The notes beneath the pieces were generated by a model. It was not told where the DNA came from. It saw only the letters and a program-made list of their open reading frames with translations, and ran no database searches. Below, in pieces: positions 8,008 to 15,832 of a stretch of DNA of 64,000 bases. Position 1 is the stretch's first letter; the number at the start of each line of letters is the position of its first letter. This DNA is from Candidatus Collinsella stercoripullorum (GTDB taxonomy: Bacteria; Actinomycetota; Coriobacteriia; Coriobacteriales; Coriobacteriaceae). Position numbers and translations under genes: made by a program. Location of the stretch: NCBI GenBank assembly GCA_019117005.1, contig DXAO01000031.1, positions 45,598-109,597 of the forward strand, written 5' to 3'.

Positions 8008-8742
8008 CTACTCGTGCACCGGGAACACGTTGTCCACGGTGTGGGTTTCCTCGTCGGTGCGCGGATCGATGTACTTGGCCGCGGCATCCCACTGACCGTA
8101 GCGGCCCATGGCGCCGGCGATGGCCTCCTCCGGCGTCTTGCCGTTCTTGAGGGCGTCGGTGAACTTGCCGAGGTTCAGGAACTCGAACGCGATGATCTCG
8201 TTGTTGTCGTTCAGGGCCATGCGGGTGACGTAGCCCTGGGAGAGCTCGAGGTAGCGGGCGCCCTTGGCCTTGGTGCCGAACATGGTGCCGACCTGGGAGC
8301 GCAGACCCTTGCCGAGGTCGTCGAGGGAGGCGCCCACGGGCAGACCGCCCTCGGAGAACGCGGTCTGGCTGCGGCCGTACACGATCTGCAGGAAGATCTC
8401 GCGCATGGCGACGTTGATGGCGTCGCAGACGAGGTCGGTGTTCAGGGCCTCGAGGATGGTCTTACCGGGGAGGATCTCGGAGGCCATGGCCGCGGAGTGG
8501 GTCATGCCGGAGCAGCCGAGGGTCTCGACGAGGCACTCCTCGATCACGCCGTCCTTGACGTTGAGGGTGAGCTTGCACGCACCCTGCTGCGGGGCGCACC
8601 AGCCCACACCGTGCGTGAGGCCGGAGATGTCGGAGATCTCCTTGGCCTGAACCCACTTGCCCTCCTCCGGGATGGGCGCGGGACCGTGGTATGCACCCTT
8701 GGTGACAGGGCACATGTTCTCCACTTCTGCTGTGTACTGCAT
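8008..8742 (-). CDS. NifU/IscU-type iron-sulfur cluster assembly scaffold protein, partner of GGGtGRT protein
   Basis: 244 residues from the ATG preceded by GAGAGGAGAGGC. The central part has IscU-like features: C56 in QGACKLTLNV, C77 in ETLGCSGMTHSAA and C106 in DLVCDAINVA, plus extra cysteines C11 and C49. It is longer than SufU or IscU and has its own C-terminal region. It is paired with the GGGtGRT gene, separately from the complete SUF set at 1-4.2 kb. Probable role: a dedicated cluster scaffold or carrier. Its client is unknown. Confidence 0.85.
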   Translation of the reverse strand: MQYTAEVENMCPVTKGAYHGPAPIPEEGKWVQAKEISDISGLTHGVGWCAPQQGACKLTLNVKDGVIEECLVETLGCSGMTHSAAMASEILPGKTILEALNTDLVCDAINVAMREIFLQIVYGRSQTAFSEGGLPVGASLDDLGKGLRSQVGTMFGTKAKGARYLELSQGYVTRMALNDNNEIIAFEFLNLGKFTDALKNGKTPEEAIAGAMGRYGQWDAAAKYIDPRTDEETHTVDNVFPVHE

Positions 8743-8818
8743 GCCTCTCCTCTCTTTCGTGTTCAACCCCGATGCCCCGCGGCGAGACGGTGGCATCGGG
8801 CACTGACATGCAGGGTCT

Positions 8819-8824
8819 ATTTTA
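8819..8824 (-). promoter_or_regulatory. -10 element of scaffold-GGGtGRT operon
   Basis: Minus-strand TAAAAT 77 nt before the scaffold start codon. No convincing -35 hexamer is seen at 16-18 nt. Confidence 0.4.
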
Positions 8825-8943
8825 GCGCGAATCGCCAGCGCGAAATCGGCGAACGGCCGTGAATTTGAACACCCCGGGAACATCGCGCGTTCGCGCGGCC
8901 TCGCGACCTCATCGGTTCGAATCCATGCGGGGGGACCGGTATG

Positions 8944-8965
8944 AAAAAAGCCCCTGTGCCGGGGC
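8944..8965 (-). terminator. Second terminator in the duplicated tRNA-Lys tail
   Basis: Minus-strand stem GCCCC/GGGGC followed by six T. It is a copy of the terminator at 9127-9147. Confidence 0.65.
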
Positions 8966-8976
8966 CTGTGTGCGGA

Positions 8977-8997
8977 TGGTGGACCGTCAGGGATTCG
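8977..8997 (-). pseudogene. 3' fragment of tRNA-Lys
   Basis: 21 nt identical to the 3' end of the intact tRNA-Lys: half of the T arm, the acceptor 3' strand, the discriminator and CCA. It is the start of the distal copy of the tail module. The other parts of a tRNA are missing. Confidence 0.85.
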
Positions 8998-9024
8998 CGT
9001 CCGCCTGCGGCGTCCGCCTGCTCC

Positions 9025-9076
9025 GGGCGGCTCGCGCCGCCCTCGAGCGCTCGCCGGCGAACGCTCACGCGTTCGC
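9025..9076. repeat. Pair of perfect GC hairpins between the tRNA-Lys tail copies
   Basis: GGGCGGC-TCGC-GCCGCCC (9025-9042) and GCGAACGC-TCAC-GCGTTCGC (9057-9076) are both perfect inverted repeats. They occupy the spacer between the two tail copies and overlap the edge of the proximal copy. A comparable pair of perfect palindromes lies between the tRNA-Ala tail copies at 28480-28526. Confidence 0.8.
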
Positions 9077-9179
9077 TCGGCCTCGCGACCTCATCGGTTC
9101 GAATCCATGCGGGGACGACCGGTATGAAAAAGCCCCTGTGCCGGGGCCTGTGTGCAGATGGTGGACCGTCAGGGATTCG
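9068..9179 (-). repeat. tRNA-Lys tail module, proximal copy
   Basis: 112-bp unit that starts inside the T arm of the intact tRNA-Lys and runs through its CCA, terminator (9127-9147), T-arm-like motif (GATTCGAACC on the minus strand near 9100) and a GCGAACGC hairpin arm. It is repeated at 8886-8997. Confidence 0.9.
9127..9147 (-). terminator. Rho-independent terminator of the tRNA-His/tRNA-Lys operon
   Basis: Minus-strand stem GCCCC/GGGGC with a GGCACA loop and five T, 12 nt after the tRNA-Lys CCA. Confidence 0.75.
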
Positions 9180-9235
9180 AACCCTGGACCTTGGGATTAA
9201 GAGTCCCCTGCTCTAGCCAGCTGAGCTAACGGTCC
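9159..9235 (-). tRNA. tRNA-Lys(CTT), CCA encoded
   Basis: The minus strand folds as a full cloverleaf. Acceptor GGACCGT/ACGGTCC, D loop with AGCTGG, anticodon loop CTCTTAA (anticodon CUU), T loop TTCGAAT with stem CAGGG/CCCTG, discriminator A and encoded CCA. It is cotranscribed with tRNA-His 22 nt upstream. Its 3' end is the start of a duplicated module. Confidence 0.97.
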
Positions 9236-9257
9236 ATTCAACGTGCGCAAGAGAGGA

Positions 9258-9335
9258 TGGGGTGGGTAAAGGGACTCGAACCCTCGACCTACGGGACCAC
9301 AACCCGTCGCTCTAGCCAACTGAGCTACACCCACC
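9258..9335 (-). tRNA. tRNA-His(GTG), CCA encoded
   Basis: Minus-strand cloverleaf with acceptor GTGGGTG/TACCCAC, anticodon loop TTGTGGT (anticodon GUG), T loop TTCGAGT and encoded CCA. The extra G-1 at 9335 faces C73 at 9261, as required for histidyl-tRNA identity. First gene of the tRNA operon. Confidence 0.97.
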
Positions 9336-9363
9336 ATGTGCCCTCTTGCAAAGCGCGTTGTAT

Positions 9364-9392
9364 ATTATGCACGGCGCACCCCTGCGGCGCAA
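9364..9392 (-). promoter_or_regulatory. Promoter of the tRNA-His/tRNA-Lys operon
   Basis: Minus-strand -35 TTGCGC (9387-9392), 17-nt spacer, -10 CATAAT (9364-9369), about 30 nt before tRNA-His. Confidence 0.6.
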
Positions 9393-9465
9393 GCACTTTT
9401 TTGAAAATCTTCGAGAAGGCCGGAGTGCGGCACCCGGGCGCATCGGAACGGGCTGAACGCCGGCC

Positions 9466-9954
9466 CTACCCGTCCCCCCTCCGGCGCGCACCCGCCCGCC
9501 CCCGGCGGAGCACGGCATAGCGCAGCGCGGACCCGAACGCCGCCCCGCAGCAATCCAGCAGGACGTCCGCGACCTGGCCGGAGCGGCCGGCGACCGACAG
9601 CTGGATGGCCTCGTCGACGGAGGGGACCAGGACGAGCACGCCCGCGATGAGCACGATGCGCTCGACGCGCGCGGAGGCCCCGGGGTCGAGCGCCTGGGAC
9701 ACGAGTACGCCGAGCACGGCGTACTCGGTGAAATGGGCGGTCTTGCGGACGAGGAAGTTCGTCACCCACCCGCTCGGCAGGCTGAGCGCGTCCAGCAGCC
9801 CGCGGGCCGCGTCCACGACCGCCATGCTGATCGACGAGCTCCCCTCCCCCGGAACGAGGGAGTTGCCCCAAATCAGGGCGATCATGGCGACCGCCGCGAG
9901 AAGCCACGGCAGCGAGACCGCCGCCCTACCGGTATCGGGTTCGCGATGCGTCAA
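9466..9954 (-). CDS. VanZ-like membrane protein
   Basis: 162 residues with four hydrophobic segments. The family signature RKTAHFTEYAVLGVL (near 70) and DEAIQLSVAGRSGQVADVLLD (anchors DEAIQLS and GQVADVL near 112-125) matches VanZ-like proteins, which take their name from a teicoplanin-resistance accessory gene. Most members have no known function, and nothing here points to a resistance cluster. It follows the repeat-rich membrane gene by 10 nt on the same strand. Confidence 0.85.
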   Translation of the reverse strand: MTHREPDTGRAAVSLPWLLAAVAMIALIWGNSLVPGEGSSSISMAVVDAARGLLDALSLPSGWVTNFLVRKTAHFTEYAVLGVLVSQALDPGASARVERIVLIAGVLVLVPSVDEAIQLSVAGRSGQVADVLLDCCGAAFGSALRYAVLRRGRAGARRRGDG

Positions 9955-9964
9955 GGCGACCAGC

Positions 9965-11263
9965 TCACGCCTGGGCGGACAGCCGCGGCAGCGCCATCGT
10001 GCCGCCCTGGATGACCCGCAGGTACTCGCGGCTCGTATGGCGCATGCTCTGCGAGGGCACCCGGTCGAACTCCTCCTCGAGGATCTCGTTCACGCGGGTG
10101 TGCATCCCCGTGGCGCTGGCGCCCTCCGCGACGGCCTCCATCCGGTCGGGGTCGACGGCGTCGGTGCTCCCCAGGTCCGCGGAGCCGAGGACCGGCGAGG
10201 ACGGCGCGCCGTCCTCCGCCAGGATCGCGAGCGCCGCTGCCCACATGTCCTCATGGCCGGAGTAGTCGGCCATGGGAACCTCCATGACCGGCGCGGCGGG
10301 CTCGGGCTCGGCGGGATGCATGGCGGGGGCATCGGCCCCCTCCTGCGAGATGTAGCCCGCCGAGGACAGGAACGCGTCCACATCCTGGGGGGCGAAGGGG
10401 TCGAACTCGGCCGCGGGCGCCTGCTGGGGCGCCTGCACGGGGTACGCAGGGGCCTGCGCGGCGTACGCCGGCGCCTGCTGCTGCGGCCACGACACGGCGG
10501 GCGCCTGCCAGCCGCCCTGCTGCGCGGGGGCGACCATCTGGACCCAGGTGTCCGACGGGTTCGCCTGGCGGGGCGCCGCCTCGGGAGCGGCTGCCGCCCA
10601 AGCGCCGGTCCCGGCCGCGGCCTGGGACGCGAAGCCGGACGCCGCCCAGGCGCCGGTCCCTGCCGCGGTCTGGGCAGCCCAGGCACCGGTCCCGGCCGCG
10701 GTCTGGGCCGCCCAGGCACCGGTCTGCGCACCCGGCTGGGACGCCGCCCAGGCACCCGCCCGGATCGCCGCCGGGTCCGCCGCGGGAGCCTGCGCGGCGG
10801 CACGGGTCCCGCGGGCCATCTCCTCGAGCGCGATCTCGTAGATGTCCTTGGAGCGCGCCGGGTCGCAGCTCACCGGCGAGTCCGCGCTCAGCAGCTCGTC
10901 GATGTCCGCCCAGGCCTCCTCCTCGGACAGGGCGTCCTGGGCGCGCGCGATCACCGGAACGCCCTTGGGCGCGGCCTGGCGGGCGCGGCGGTAGGCGGCG
11001 GCGTCGGCGTTGGCGGCGCGGACGGCCTCGTCGTAGTCGCGCTCGACGCGCTCCTCCCGTGCCTCCGCGATGCGCAGGCCGGCGGCGAACAGCCCGACGC
11101 CGGCGACCGTCCCCACGGCGAAGGGCACCGCGGACGCGCCGACGACGGCGTGCGCGCCGTCGAACGGTATGGTGGCGGCGAACGCGGCGGCGCCGAGCGC
11201 GACGCCCGCCCCCGCCGACAGGCCGGCCGTCAGTGCGAGATGCGTGCGCGTGGGTTTGTCCAT
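9965..11263 (-). CDS. Uncharacterised membrane protein with TGAWAA repeats
   Basis: 432 residues. Two hydrophobic segments (about 8-32 and 39-63) are followed by a charged linker and an Ala/Gln/Pro-rich low-complexity region. That region carries five GAWA(A/S) repeats, three of them in an AAGTGAWAA context (about residues 190-245). A conserved-looking C-terminus contains NEILEEEFDRVPSQSMRHTSREYL. No family is recognised. The topology suggests a hairpin membrane anchor with a long cytoplasmic tail that may serve as a binding scaffold. VanZ-like follows at once. Confidence 0.75.
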   Translation of the reverse strand: MDKPTRTHLALTAGLSAGAGVALGAAAFAATIPFDGAHAVVGASAVPFAVGTVAGVGLFAAGLRIAEAREERVERDYDEAVRAANADAAAYRRARQAAPKGVPVIARAQDALSEEEAWADIDELLSADSPVSCDPARSKDIYEIALEEMARGTRAAAQAPAADPAAIRAGAWAASQPGAQTGAWAAQTAAGTGAWAAQTAAGTGAWAASGFASQAAAGTGAWAAAAPEAAPRQANPSDTWVQMVAPAQQGGWQAPAVSWPQQQAPAYAAQAPAYPVQAPQQAPAAEFDPFAPQDVDAFLSSAGYISQEGADAPAMHPAEPEPAAPVMEVPMADYSGHEDMWAAALAILAEDGAPSSPVLGSADLGSTDAVDPDRMEAVAEGASATGMHTRVNEILEEEFDRVPSQSMRHTSREYLRVIQGGTMALPRLSAQA

Positions 11264-11626
11264 AGCCGTCTCCTCCGGTTCCTCGAATCGACCGCATGCC
11301 GGGCACAGGGCCCGGGCATCCTGCCTGCGCTCGCGGGAAACGTCGATTATGAAGCCGGGAGTCCGTGAAATCGGTTCCGAGCAACGGATGTGGTTCGTTT
11401 CATCTGCGTTTTCCGTCGCGATCGTCTGGTGCCATTATGCGAGAACCACTGCCCGAATGCAAGGTCGCCACCTTTCGGGCCGTATGCCTCAACCGCTCGC
11501 GCAGTTCGGCGCGCGCTCGCCGGTTCCCCGCCGCACGAAGGCCGGCGCATGCGCATGGCGCACCCCCCTTTCGGGAACAAGGTCCGGTAAGCGTGCCGCA
11601 TGCCATGTCGCAGGAAGGGAGCGTCC
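11264..11626. other. Intergenic region without a gene
   Basis: 363 nt between the divergent membrane-protein and SDR genes. No ORF with a credible Shine-Dalgarno, no RNA gene and no strong hairpin is seen. It presumably holds both promoters, but no clear -35/-10 pair stands out. Confidence 0.5.
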
Positions 11627-12403
11627 ATGCCATCCATCGCCATCGTAACCGGAGCGTCCTCCGGCCTCGGACGGGAGCTCGTCCGCCGCATCGACAGCGG
11701 GGCGGCGGGCCCCGTCGACGAGATCTGGGTCGTCGCGCGCCGCGCGGAGCGCCTCGACGCCCTCGTGCGCACCTGCACCCTGACCGTGAGGCCCTTCTGC
11801 CTCGACCTGACCGACCCCGTGTCCTTCGACCTGCTCGAGTCCGCCCTCCGGGAGACCCCTGCGGCGCGCGTGGCGCTGCTCGTCAACAACGCGGGGGCCG
11901 GCTCGTTCGGGGACTTCGCCGGCATCGCGCGGGAGGAGGCCTCCCGCATGCTCTCGCTGCTCGTTCGGGCACCGGTCGAGCTCATCTACCGCACGCTCCC
12001 CTTCATGCGCCCCGGATCGCGCATCCTGAACGTCTCGAGCGTGGCGGCCTTCATCCCCCAGCCGCGCCTGGCCCTCTACTCCGCCGCGAAGCGCTTCGTG
12101 CTCGACCTGTCGCGCTCGCTCGATGCCGAGCTCGGGGGCGCCGGCATCCATGTCACCGCCCTGTGCCCCAAGTTCATGCGGACCGAGTTCCTGGACGACC
12201 CGGGTGACGGGCGCGCCGCCGCGCGCATGACCGCGATCGGGTTCGAACGGGTCGACCGCGTGGCGGACGCCGCCCTGCGCGCCGTCCGCGCCGGACGCGC
12301 GCTGTGCATCCCCTCGCCCGACATGAAGGCGCTCTACGCCGTCTCGCACGTCGCCCCCTACCGGGCCGCGCTCGCCGCGGAGCGCCTGCTCGGCATCCTC
12401 TAG
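11627..12403 (+). CDS. Short-chain dehydrogenase/reductase
   Basis: 258 residues, classical SDR. NAD(P)-binding TGASSGLG at 8-15, NNAGAG near 88, catalytic S137/S138, Y151 and K155 (YSAAK). Start at 11627 is chosen because AGGAAGGGA lies just before it; an upstream in-frame ATG at 11600 has no such site. The substrate is not predictable. The C-terminus (IPSPDMKALYAVSHVAPYR) resembles SDRs acting on lipids or steroids in gut Coriobacteriia, but this is only a resemblance. Confidence 0.88.
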   Translation: MPSIAIVTGASSGLGRELVRRIDSGAAGPVDEIWVVARRAERLDALVRTCTLTVRPFCLDLTDPVSFDLLESALRETPAARVALLVNNAGAGSFGDFAGIAREEASRMLSLLVRAPVELIYRTLPFMRPGSRILNVSSVAAFIPQPRLALYSAAKRFVLDLSRSLDAELGGAGIHVTALCPKFMRTEFLDDPGDGRAAARMTAIGFERVDRVADAALRAVRAGRALCIPSPDMKALYAVSHVAPYRAALAAERLLGIL

Positions 12404-12467
12404 GGCCCGGCGGGCCGCCCGCCCGCGCGGCGCGGCCGCACCCGTGTGAAGCCGGCCGAGACGACGA

Positions 12468-12502
12468 GGGCGGCGCGCCCCTCGATCGGAAGCGCGCCGC
12501 CC
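12468..12502. terminator. Hairpin between convergent SDR and rho
   Basis: 11-bp perfect stem GGGCGGCGCGC/GCGCGCCGCCC in the 141-nt gap between converging genes. No long T-run on either side, so terminator strength is uncertain. Confidence 0.45.
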
Positions 12503-12544
12503 GGATAGCCGATTCCCTCCGCGGACGCGGGCGGGACCGTGCGC

Positions 12545-14794
12545 CTAGAGCGCCTCGGGATGGTCGGCCGCCTTCTTGGCGGTCCTGATGAGGAACTCCT
12601 CGTTGGAGTTCGTGCCCTTGAGCCCCTTGATGAAGGAGGCCGCGGCGCGCTCGGTGTTGCTCATGTTGGCGAGGATGCGGCGGATGCCCCAGACGAAGGG
12701 GCGCATGTTCTCGTCCACCAGCAGGTCCTCGTTGCGCGTACCGGAGGCGACCGGGTCGATCGCCGGGAAGATGCGACGGTCCGCGAGGTCGCGGTCGAGC
12801 TTGAGCTCCATGTTGCCGGTGCCCTTGAACTCCTCGAAGATGACCTCGTCCATCTTGGAGCCCGTGTCGACGAGCGCCGAGGCGAGGATCGTGAGGGAGC
12901 CGCCGTTCTCGATGTTGCGCGCGGCGCCCAGGAAGCGCTTGGGCGGGTAGAGGGCCGCGGAGTCGACGCCGCCCGACAGGATGCGGCCGGACGCGGGCGC
13001 GGCGAGGTTGTAAGCGCGGGCGAGGCGGGTGATGGAGTCGAGGACCACCACCACGTCGCCGCCCATCTCCACGATGCGCTTGGCGCGCTCGATCACGAGT
13101 TCGGAGACGCGCGTGTGGTTGTCGGCGGGCATGTCGAAGGTCGAGGCCACCACGTCGCCCTTGATGGAGCGCTCCATGTCCGTGACCTCCTCGGGGCGCT
13201 CGTCCACCAGCAGGCAGATGAGGTGCACCTCGGGGTTGTTGATGGCGATGGACTGGCAGATGTGCTTGAGCACGGTGGTCTTGCCGGCCTTGGGAGGGCT
13301 GACGATGAGGCCGCGCTGACCCTTGCCGATGGGGCTCACGATGTCGATGGCGCGGCCCGTGATGGACTCGCGCCCGTGCTCCATCTTGAGCGGCTCGTTC
13401 GGGTAGATGGGCGTGAGCTCGGAGAACTTGGGCCGGTGCCGGATCTGCTCGGGGTCGAGGCCGTTCACCGTGTGGATCTTGGCGAGACCCGGGTACTTGT
13501 CGTTGGCGCGCGACGGCCTCAGCGTGCCCGAGATCAGGTCGCCGGAGCGAAGGCGCGCCGCGCGGATCAGGTTGGCGGGCACGAAGGCGTCGTCGCGGGT
13601 CGGCATGTAGCCGTGGGCGCGGATGTACCCGAAGCCCTCGTTGGCGATCTCCAGGATGCCCTCGATGTCGCGGAAGCCCTCGGCGCGCGCCGCCGCGGTG
13701 TAGATCTCCTCGACGAGCTCCGCCTTCTTCTTGCCCGTCACGTCGAGGTCGAGCTCGCGCGCCTTCTCGCGCAGCTCGGCGACCTTGCAGGCGGCGAGCT
13801 CCTCGCGGGTGAGGGTCGGCTCGTTGGGGACGTTGTAGCGGTTGCCGCGCTTGCCGTTGCGGTTGCGCTCCGCCCGGTCGGCCCGCTGCCGGCCGCCGTT
13901 GCGCTCCTGGTTGCGGGAGGCGCGGTCGTGGCGGCGGCGCCCCTCGCGCGAGCCGCCCTCGGCGGCCTCGGCGTGCTGGTCGGCGCCCTTGCCGCCGTCC
14001 TTGGCGTCCTTGGGCTCCTTGCCCTCCTTCGCGTCGCGACCGGGCTGGGGGGCCTTCTCGCGCGCCTCCGCACGGGAGGCCTTCGACGGCTTCGCGCCGT
14101 CCTCGGCCGCCTTGCCCGCATCGGCGGGGCGCTCCTCGGCGGGCGCGCCCTTCGCGCGGCGCCCGCGCCCGGGCCTCACGTCCTTCTCGGGTGCGGGGGC
14201 GGGCTGCGCGGAGGGCTCCTCCGCGGCCTGCTGCTGCGCGAGCGCCGCCGCCGCGGCGGCTGCGGCCCGCTCCGCCTCGACGTACGCCTTGGGCTTGCGC
14301 CCGCGGCGGTGGGGGCGCAGCGCCGGGTCGACCGCGGGGATCTCGATCGGCGCGGCCGCGGCCTGGGTGTCGGCTGCCGCCTGCTCCGCGGGCTCCGCCT
14401 TCTTCCGCGAGCGGGTGCGCGCGGGCTTCGCGGGGGCCTCCGCCCCCTCGCCCGGCGAGGCGATCAGCTCGGCGGCCGCCTGCTCCTCGCGGCGCTGGCG
14501 GCGGACGACCTGGGCCTGGGAGATCTGCGCGAGGGCGCGCGCCTGGGCGACCTCGGGGCTGACCTCGGCGGGTTCGGCCTTCTTGCGCGAGCGCGACCGC
14601 GCGGGCGCGTCATCGGTCGGGGCGTCCCCGCCCGCCGGGGAGGCGGGCGCCTCGACGGCGTCCGCCTCCTTCTTCGTCCTGCGGGTACGGCGGCGCGGGG
14701 CGGCGGCCTCGGGTGCCGCGGGCTCGGCAGGGGCGGCCGGAGCCGGGGCGGCCGCGGTCTGCTCGCCGTTCATCGAATCGTTGCGTTCGTCTGC
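12545..14794 (-). CDS. rho: Transcription termination factor Rho with long N-terminal extension
   Basis: 750 residues counted from the GTG at 14797-14795, against about 420 in E. coli. Residues 1-330 are an Ala/Glu/Lys/Arg-rich disordered region. The Rho N-terminal fold (LTREELAACKVAELREKA) begins near 330. The RNA-binding domain follows, then the P-loop PPKAGKTTVL near 500, DERPEEVTDM and the Q-loop/R-loop region to the C-terminus. Long extensions are known in high-GC Gram-positives and add RNA binding. The start codon overlaps the transaldolase stop (TAGTG), so expression is coupled to tal. Confidence 0.95.
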   Translation of the reverse strand, partial: ADERNDSMNGEQTAAAPAPAAPAEPAAPEAAAPRRRTRRTKKEADAVEAPASPAGGDAPTDDAPARSRSRKKAEPAEVSPEVAQARALAQISQAQVVRRQRREEQAAAELIASPGEGAEAPAKPARTRSRKKAEPAEQAAADTQAAAAPIEIPAVDPALRPHRRGRKPKAYVEAERAAAAAAAALAQQQAAEEPSAQPAPAPEKDVRPGRGRRAKGAPAEERPADAGKAAEDGAKPSKASRAEAREKAPQPGRDAKEGKEPKDAKDGGKGADQHAEAAEGGSREGRRRHDRASRNQERNGGRQRADRAERNRNGKRGNRYNVPNEPTLTREELAACKVAELREKARELDLDVTGKKKAELVEEIYTAAARAEGFRDIEGILEIANEGFGYIRAHGYMPTRDDAFVPANLIRAARLRSGDLISGTLRPSRANDKYPGLAKIHTVNGLDPEQIRHRPKFSELTPIYPNEPLKMEHGRESITGRAIDIVSPIGKGQRGLIVSPPKAGKTTVLKHICQSIAINNPEVHLICLLVDERPEEVTDMERSIKGDVVASTFDMPADNHTRVSELVIERAKRIVEMGGDVVVVLDSITRLARAYNLAAPASGRILSGGVDSAALYPPKRFLGAARNIENGGSLTILASALVDTGSKMDEVIFEEFKGTGNMELKLDRDLADRRIFPAIDPVASGTRNEDLLVDENMRPFVWGIRRILANMSNTERAAASFIKGLKGTNSNEEFLIRTAKKAADHPEAL

Positions 14795-14796
14795 CA

Positions 14797-15480
14797 CTAT
14801 GCCTGCTCAACTACTTTCTTCCAGTCGGCCTCGAAGGAGGCGAGGCCCTGATCGGTCAGCGGGTGCTTGAGGCACTTCTTCAGCGCGCCGAACGGCACGG
14901 TGGCGATGTCGGCGCCGAGAAGCGCGGCCTGGGTCACGTGGTTGGGGGTGCGCACGGAGGCGGTGATGATCTCGACCGTGTCGTCCACGTTCTTGCCCGT
15001 CCAGTCGTAGTTCTTGATGCAGGCCACGACGTCGGCGAGCTGGGAGATGCCGTCCTCGCCGATGTCATCGAAACGGCCGACGAACGGGGAGATGTAGCGG
15101 GCGCCGGCGTTCGCGGCGAGCAGCGCCTGCGGGGCGGAGAACACGAGGGTCATGTTGATGCGGACCCCCTCGTCGGCCAGGGCGCGGCAGGCGGCGAGGC
15201 CGGCCTCGCACACGGGGAGCTTGACGCAGATGTTCGGCGCGAGCGCGGCCAGGCGGCGGCCCTCCTCGATCATGCCCTCGGCCGTGGTCGCCGTGGACTC
15301 GGCGGAGACGGGAAGGCCCTCGCACAGCTCGGCGATCTTGAGCATATGCGGCTCGAAATCGGCGAGCTTGCCGCCGGTGCGCGCGTACAGCGAGGGGTTG
15401 GTGGTGACGCCGGCGAGGCATCCCCAGCTCTTGGCCTCGGCGATCTCGTCGAGGTCGGCGGTGTCGATGAAGAACTTCAT
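14797..15480 (-). CDS. tal: Transaldolase of the fructose-6-phosphate-aldolase-like (short) subfamily
   Basis: 227 residues, the length of the FSA/TalC group. N-terminus MKFFIDTADLDEI and GVTTNPSLYA are diagnostic. The Schiff-base lysine is in NICVKLPV near residue 86. SPFVGRFDDIGEDG and ATVPFGALKKCLKHPLTD complete the barrel. It acts in the non-oxidative pentose phosphate route. SD AAGGAGG precedes the ATG. Its TAG overlaps the rho GTG. Transaldolase and F6P-aldolase activity cannot be separated by sequence alone. Confidence 0.92.
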   Translation of the reverse strand: MKFFIDTADLDEIAEAKSWGCLAGVTTNPSLYARTGGKLADFEPHMLKIAELCEGLPVSAESTATTAEGMIEEGRRLAALAPNICVKLPVCEAGLAACRALADEGVRINMTLVFSAPQALLAANAGARYISPFVGRFDDIGEDGISQLADVVACIKNYDWTGKNVDDTVEIITASVRTPNHVTQAALLGADIATVPFGALKKCLKHPLTDQGLASFEADWKKVVEQA

Positions 15481-15647
15481 GGCAGTACCTCCTTATATGC
15501 AGCCGCGCGGTCGCGGCCCGTACCCTTGGGGAGATGAGATGGCGCGGACTGCCCGCGCAGGAAAACGGCACGATGCGCCGCCGGGAACAGGCGCCGCGGC
15601 GGTTCGCATGGGGGTTGTAGACAGGATATGCTGCAAACAGCAACGCA

Positions 15648-15656
15648 ACTATAGCA
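15648..15656 (-). promoter_or_regulatory. Extended -10 promoter of tal-rho
   Basis: Minus-strand TGCTATAGT (extended -10 with TGn). It implies a leader of about 160 nt before tal. No gene lies in this 352-nt gap. The long GC-rich leader could be a site of Rho feedback, which is inference. Confidence 0.5.
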
Positions 15657-15784
15657 CAATTCGCCCGACGCGCCCATCCGGGCGGTGAGATGCCGCAGCT
15701 CGGCGCGGGGGCGGCGCCGGCGGGAAGGATGCGGGGCGCGGCGAGCGCCCGCGCCGTGCCCGGGCCTCCCGGGCGGCGCGAAAG

Positions 15785-15821
15785 AAAAAAGGCGGCCGCC
15801 CGGAACGCATCCGGACGGCCG
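15785..15821 (-). terminator. Rho-independent terminator of argS
   Basis: Minus-strand 11-bp stem CGGCCGTCCGG/CCGGGCGGCCG (one G-U) with a 7-nt loop, then CC and six T. It starts 12 nt after the argS stop. Confidence 0.9.
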
Positions 15822-15832
15822 CGCGAAGGTCG

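Larger units (their letters stand above)
8886..8997 (-). repeat. tRNA-Lys tail module, distal copy
   Basis: 112-bp near-exact tandem copy of 9068-9179 (offset 182, small differences only). Read on the minus strand it holds the last 17 nt of tRNA-Lys with discriminator and CCA, then a terminator hairpin, a GATTCGAACC T-arm-like motif and a GC-rich end. Only the tRNA 3' fragment is included, so this copy cannot give a tRNA. Confidence 0.9.

Noticed and set aside
8897..8932. A further tRNA gene suggested by GGTTCGAATCC
   Set aside because: Only a T-arm-like motif is present. No acceptor, D or anticodon arm can be formed on either strand, and the flanking stem does not pair.
9466..9954. Glycopeptide-resistance gene
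   Set aside because: VanZ-like domains are widespread. No vanHAX, vanRS or ligase genes are present.
10600..10760. CRISPR-like or tandem DNA repeat
   Set aside because: The periodicity comes from coding for GAWAA peptide repeats. Spacing is irregular and there are no unique spacers.
15480..15642. Leader peptide of about 38 codons upstream of tal
   Set aside because: The ATG has no Shine-Dalgarno and no run of a regulatory amino acid.
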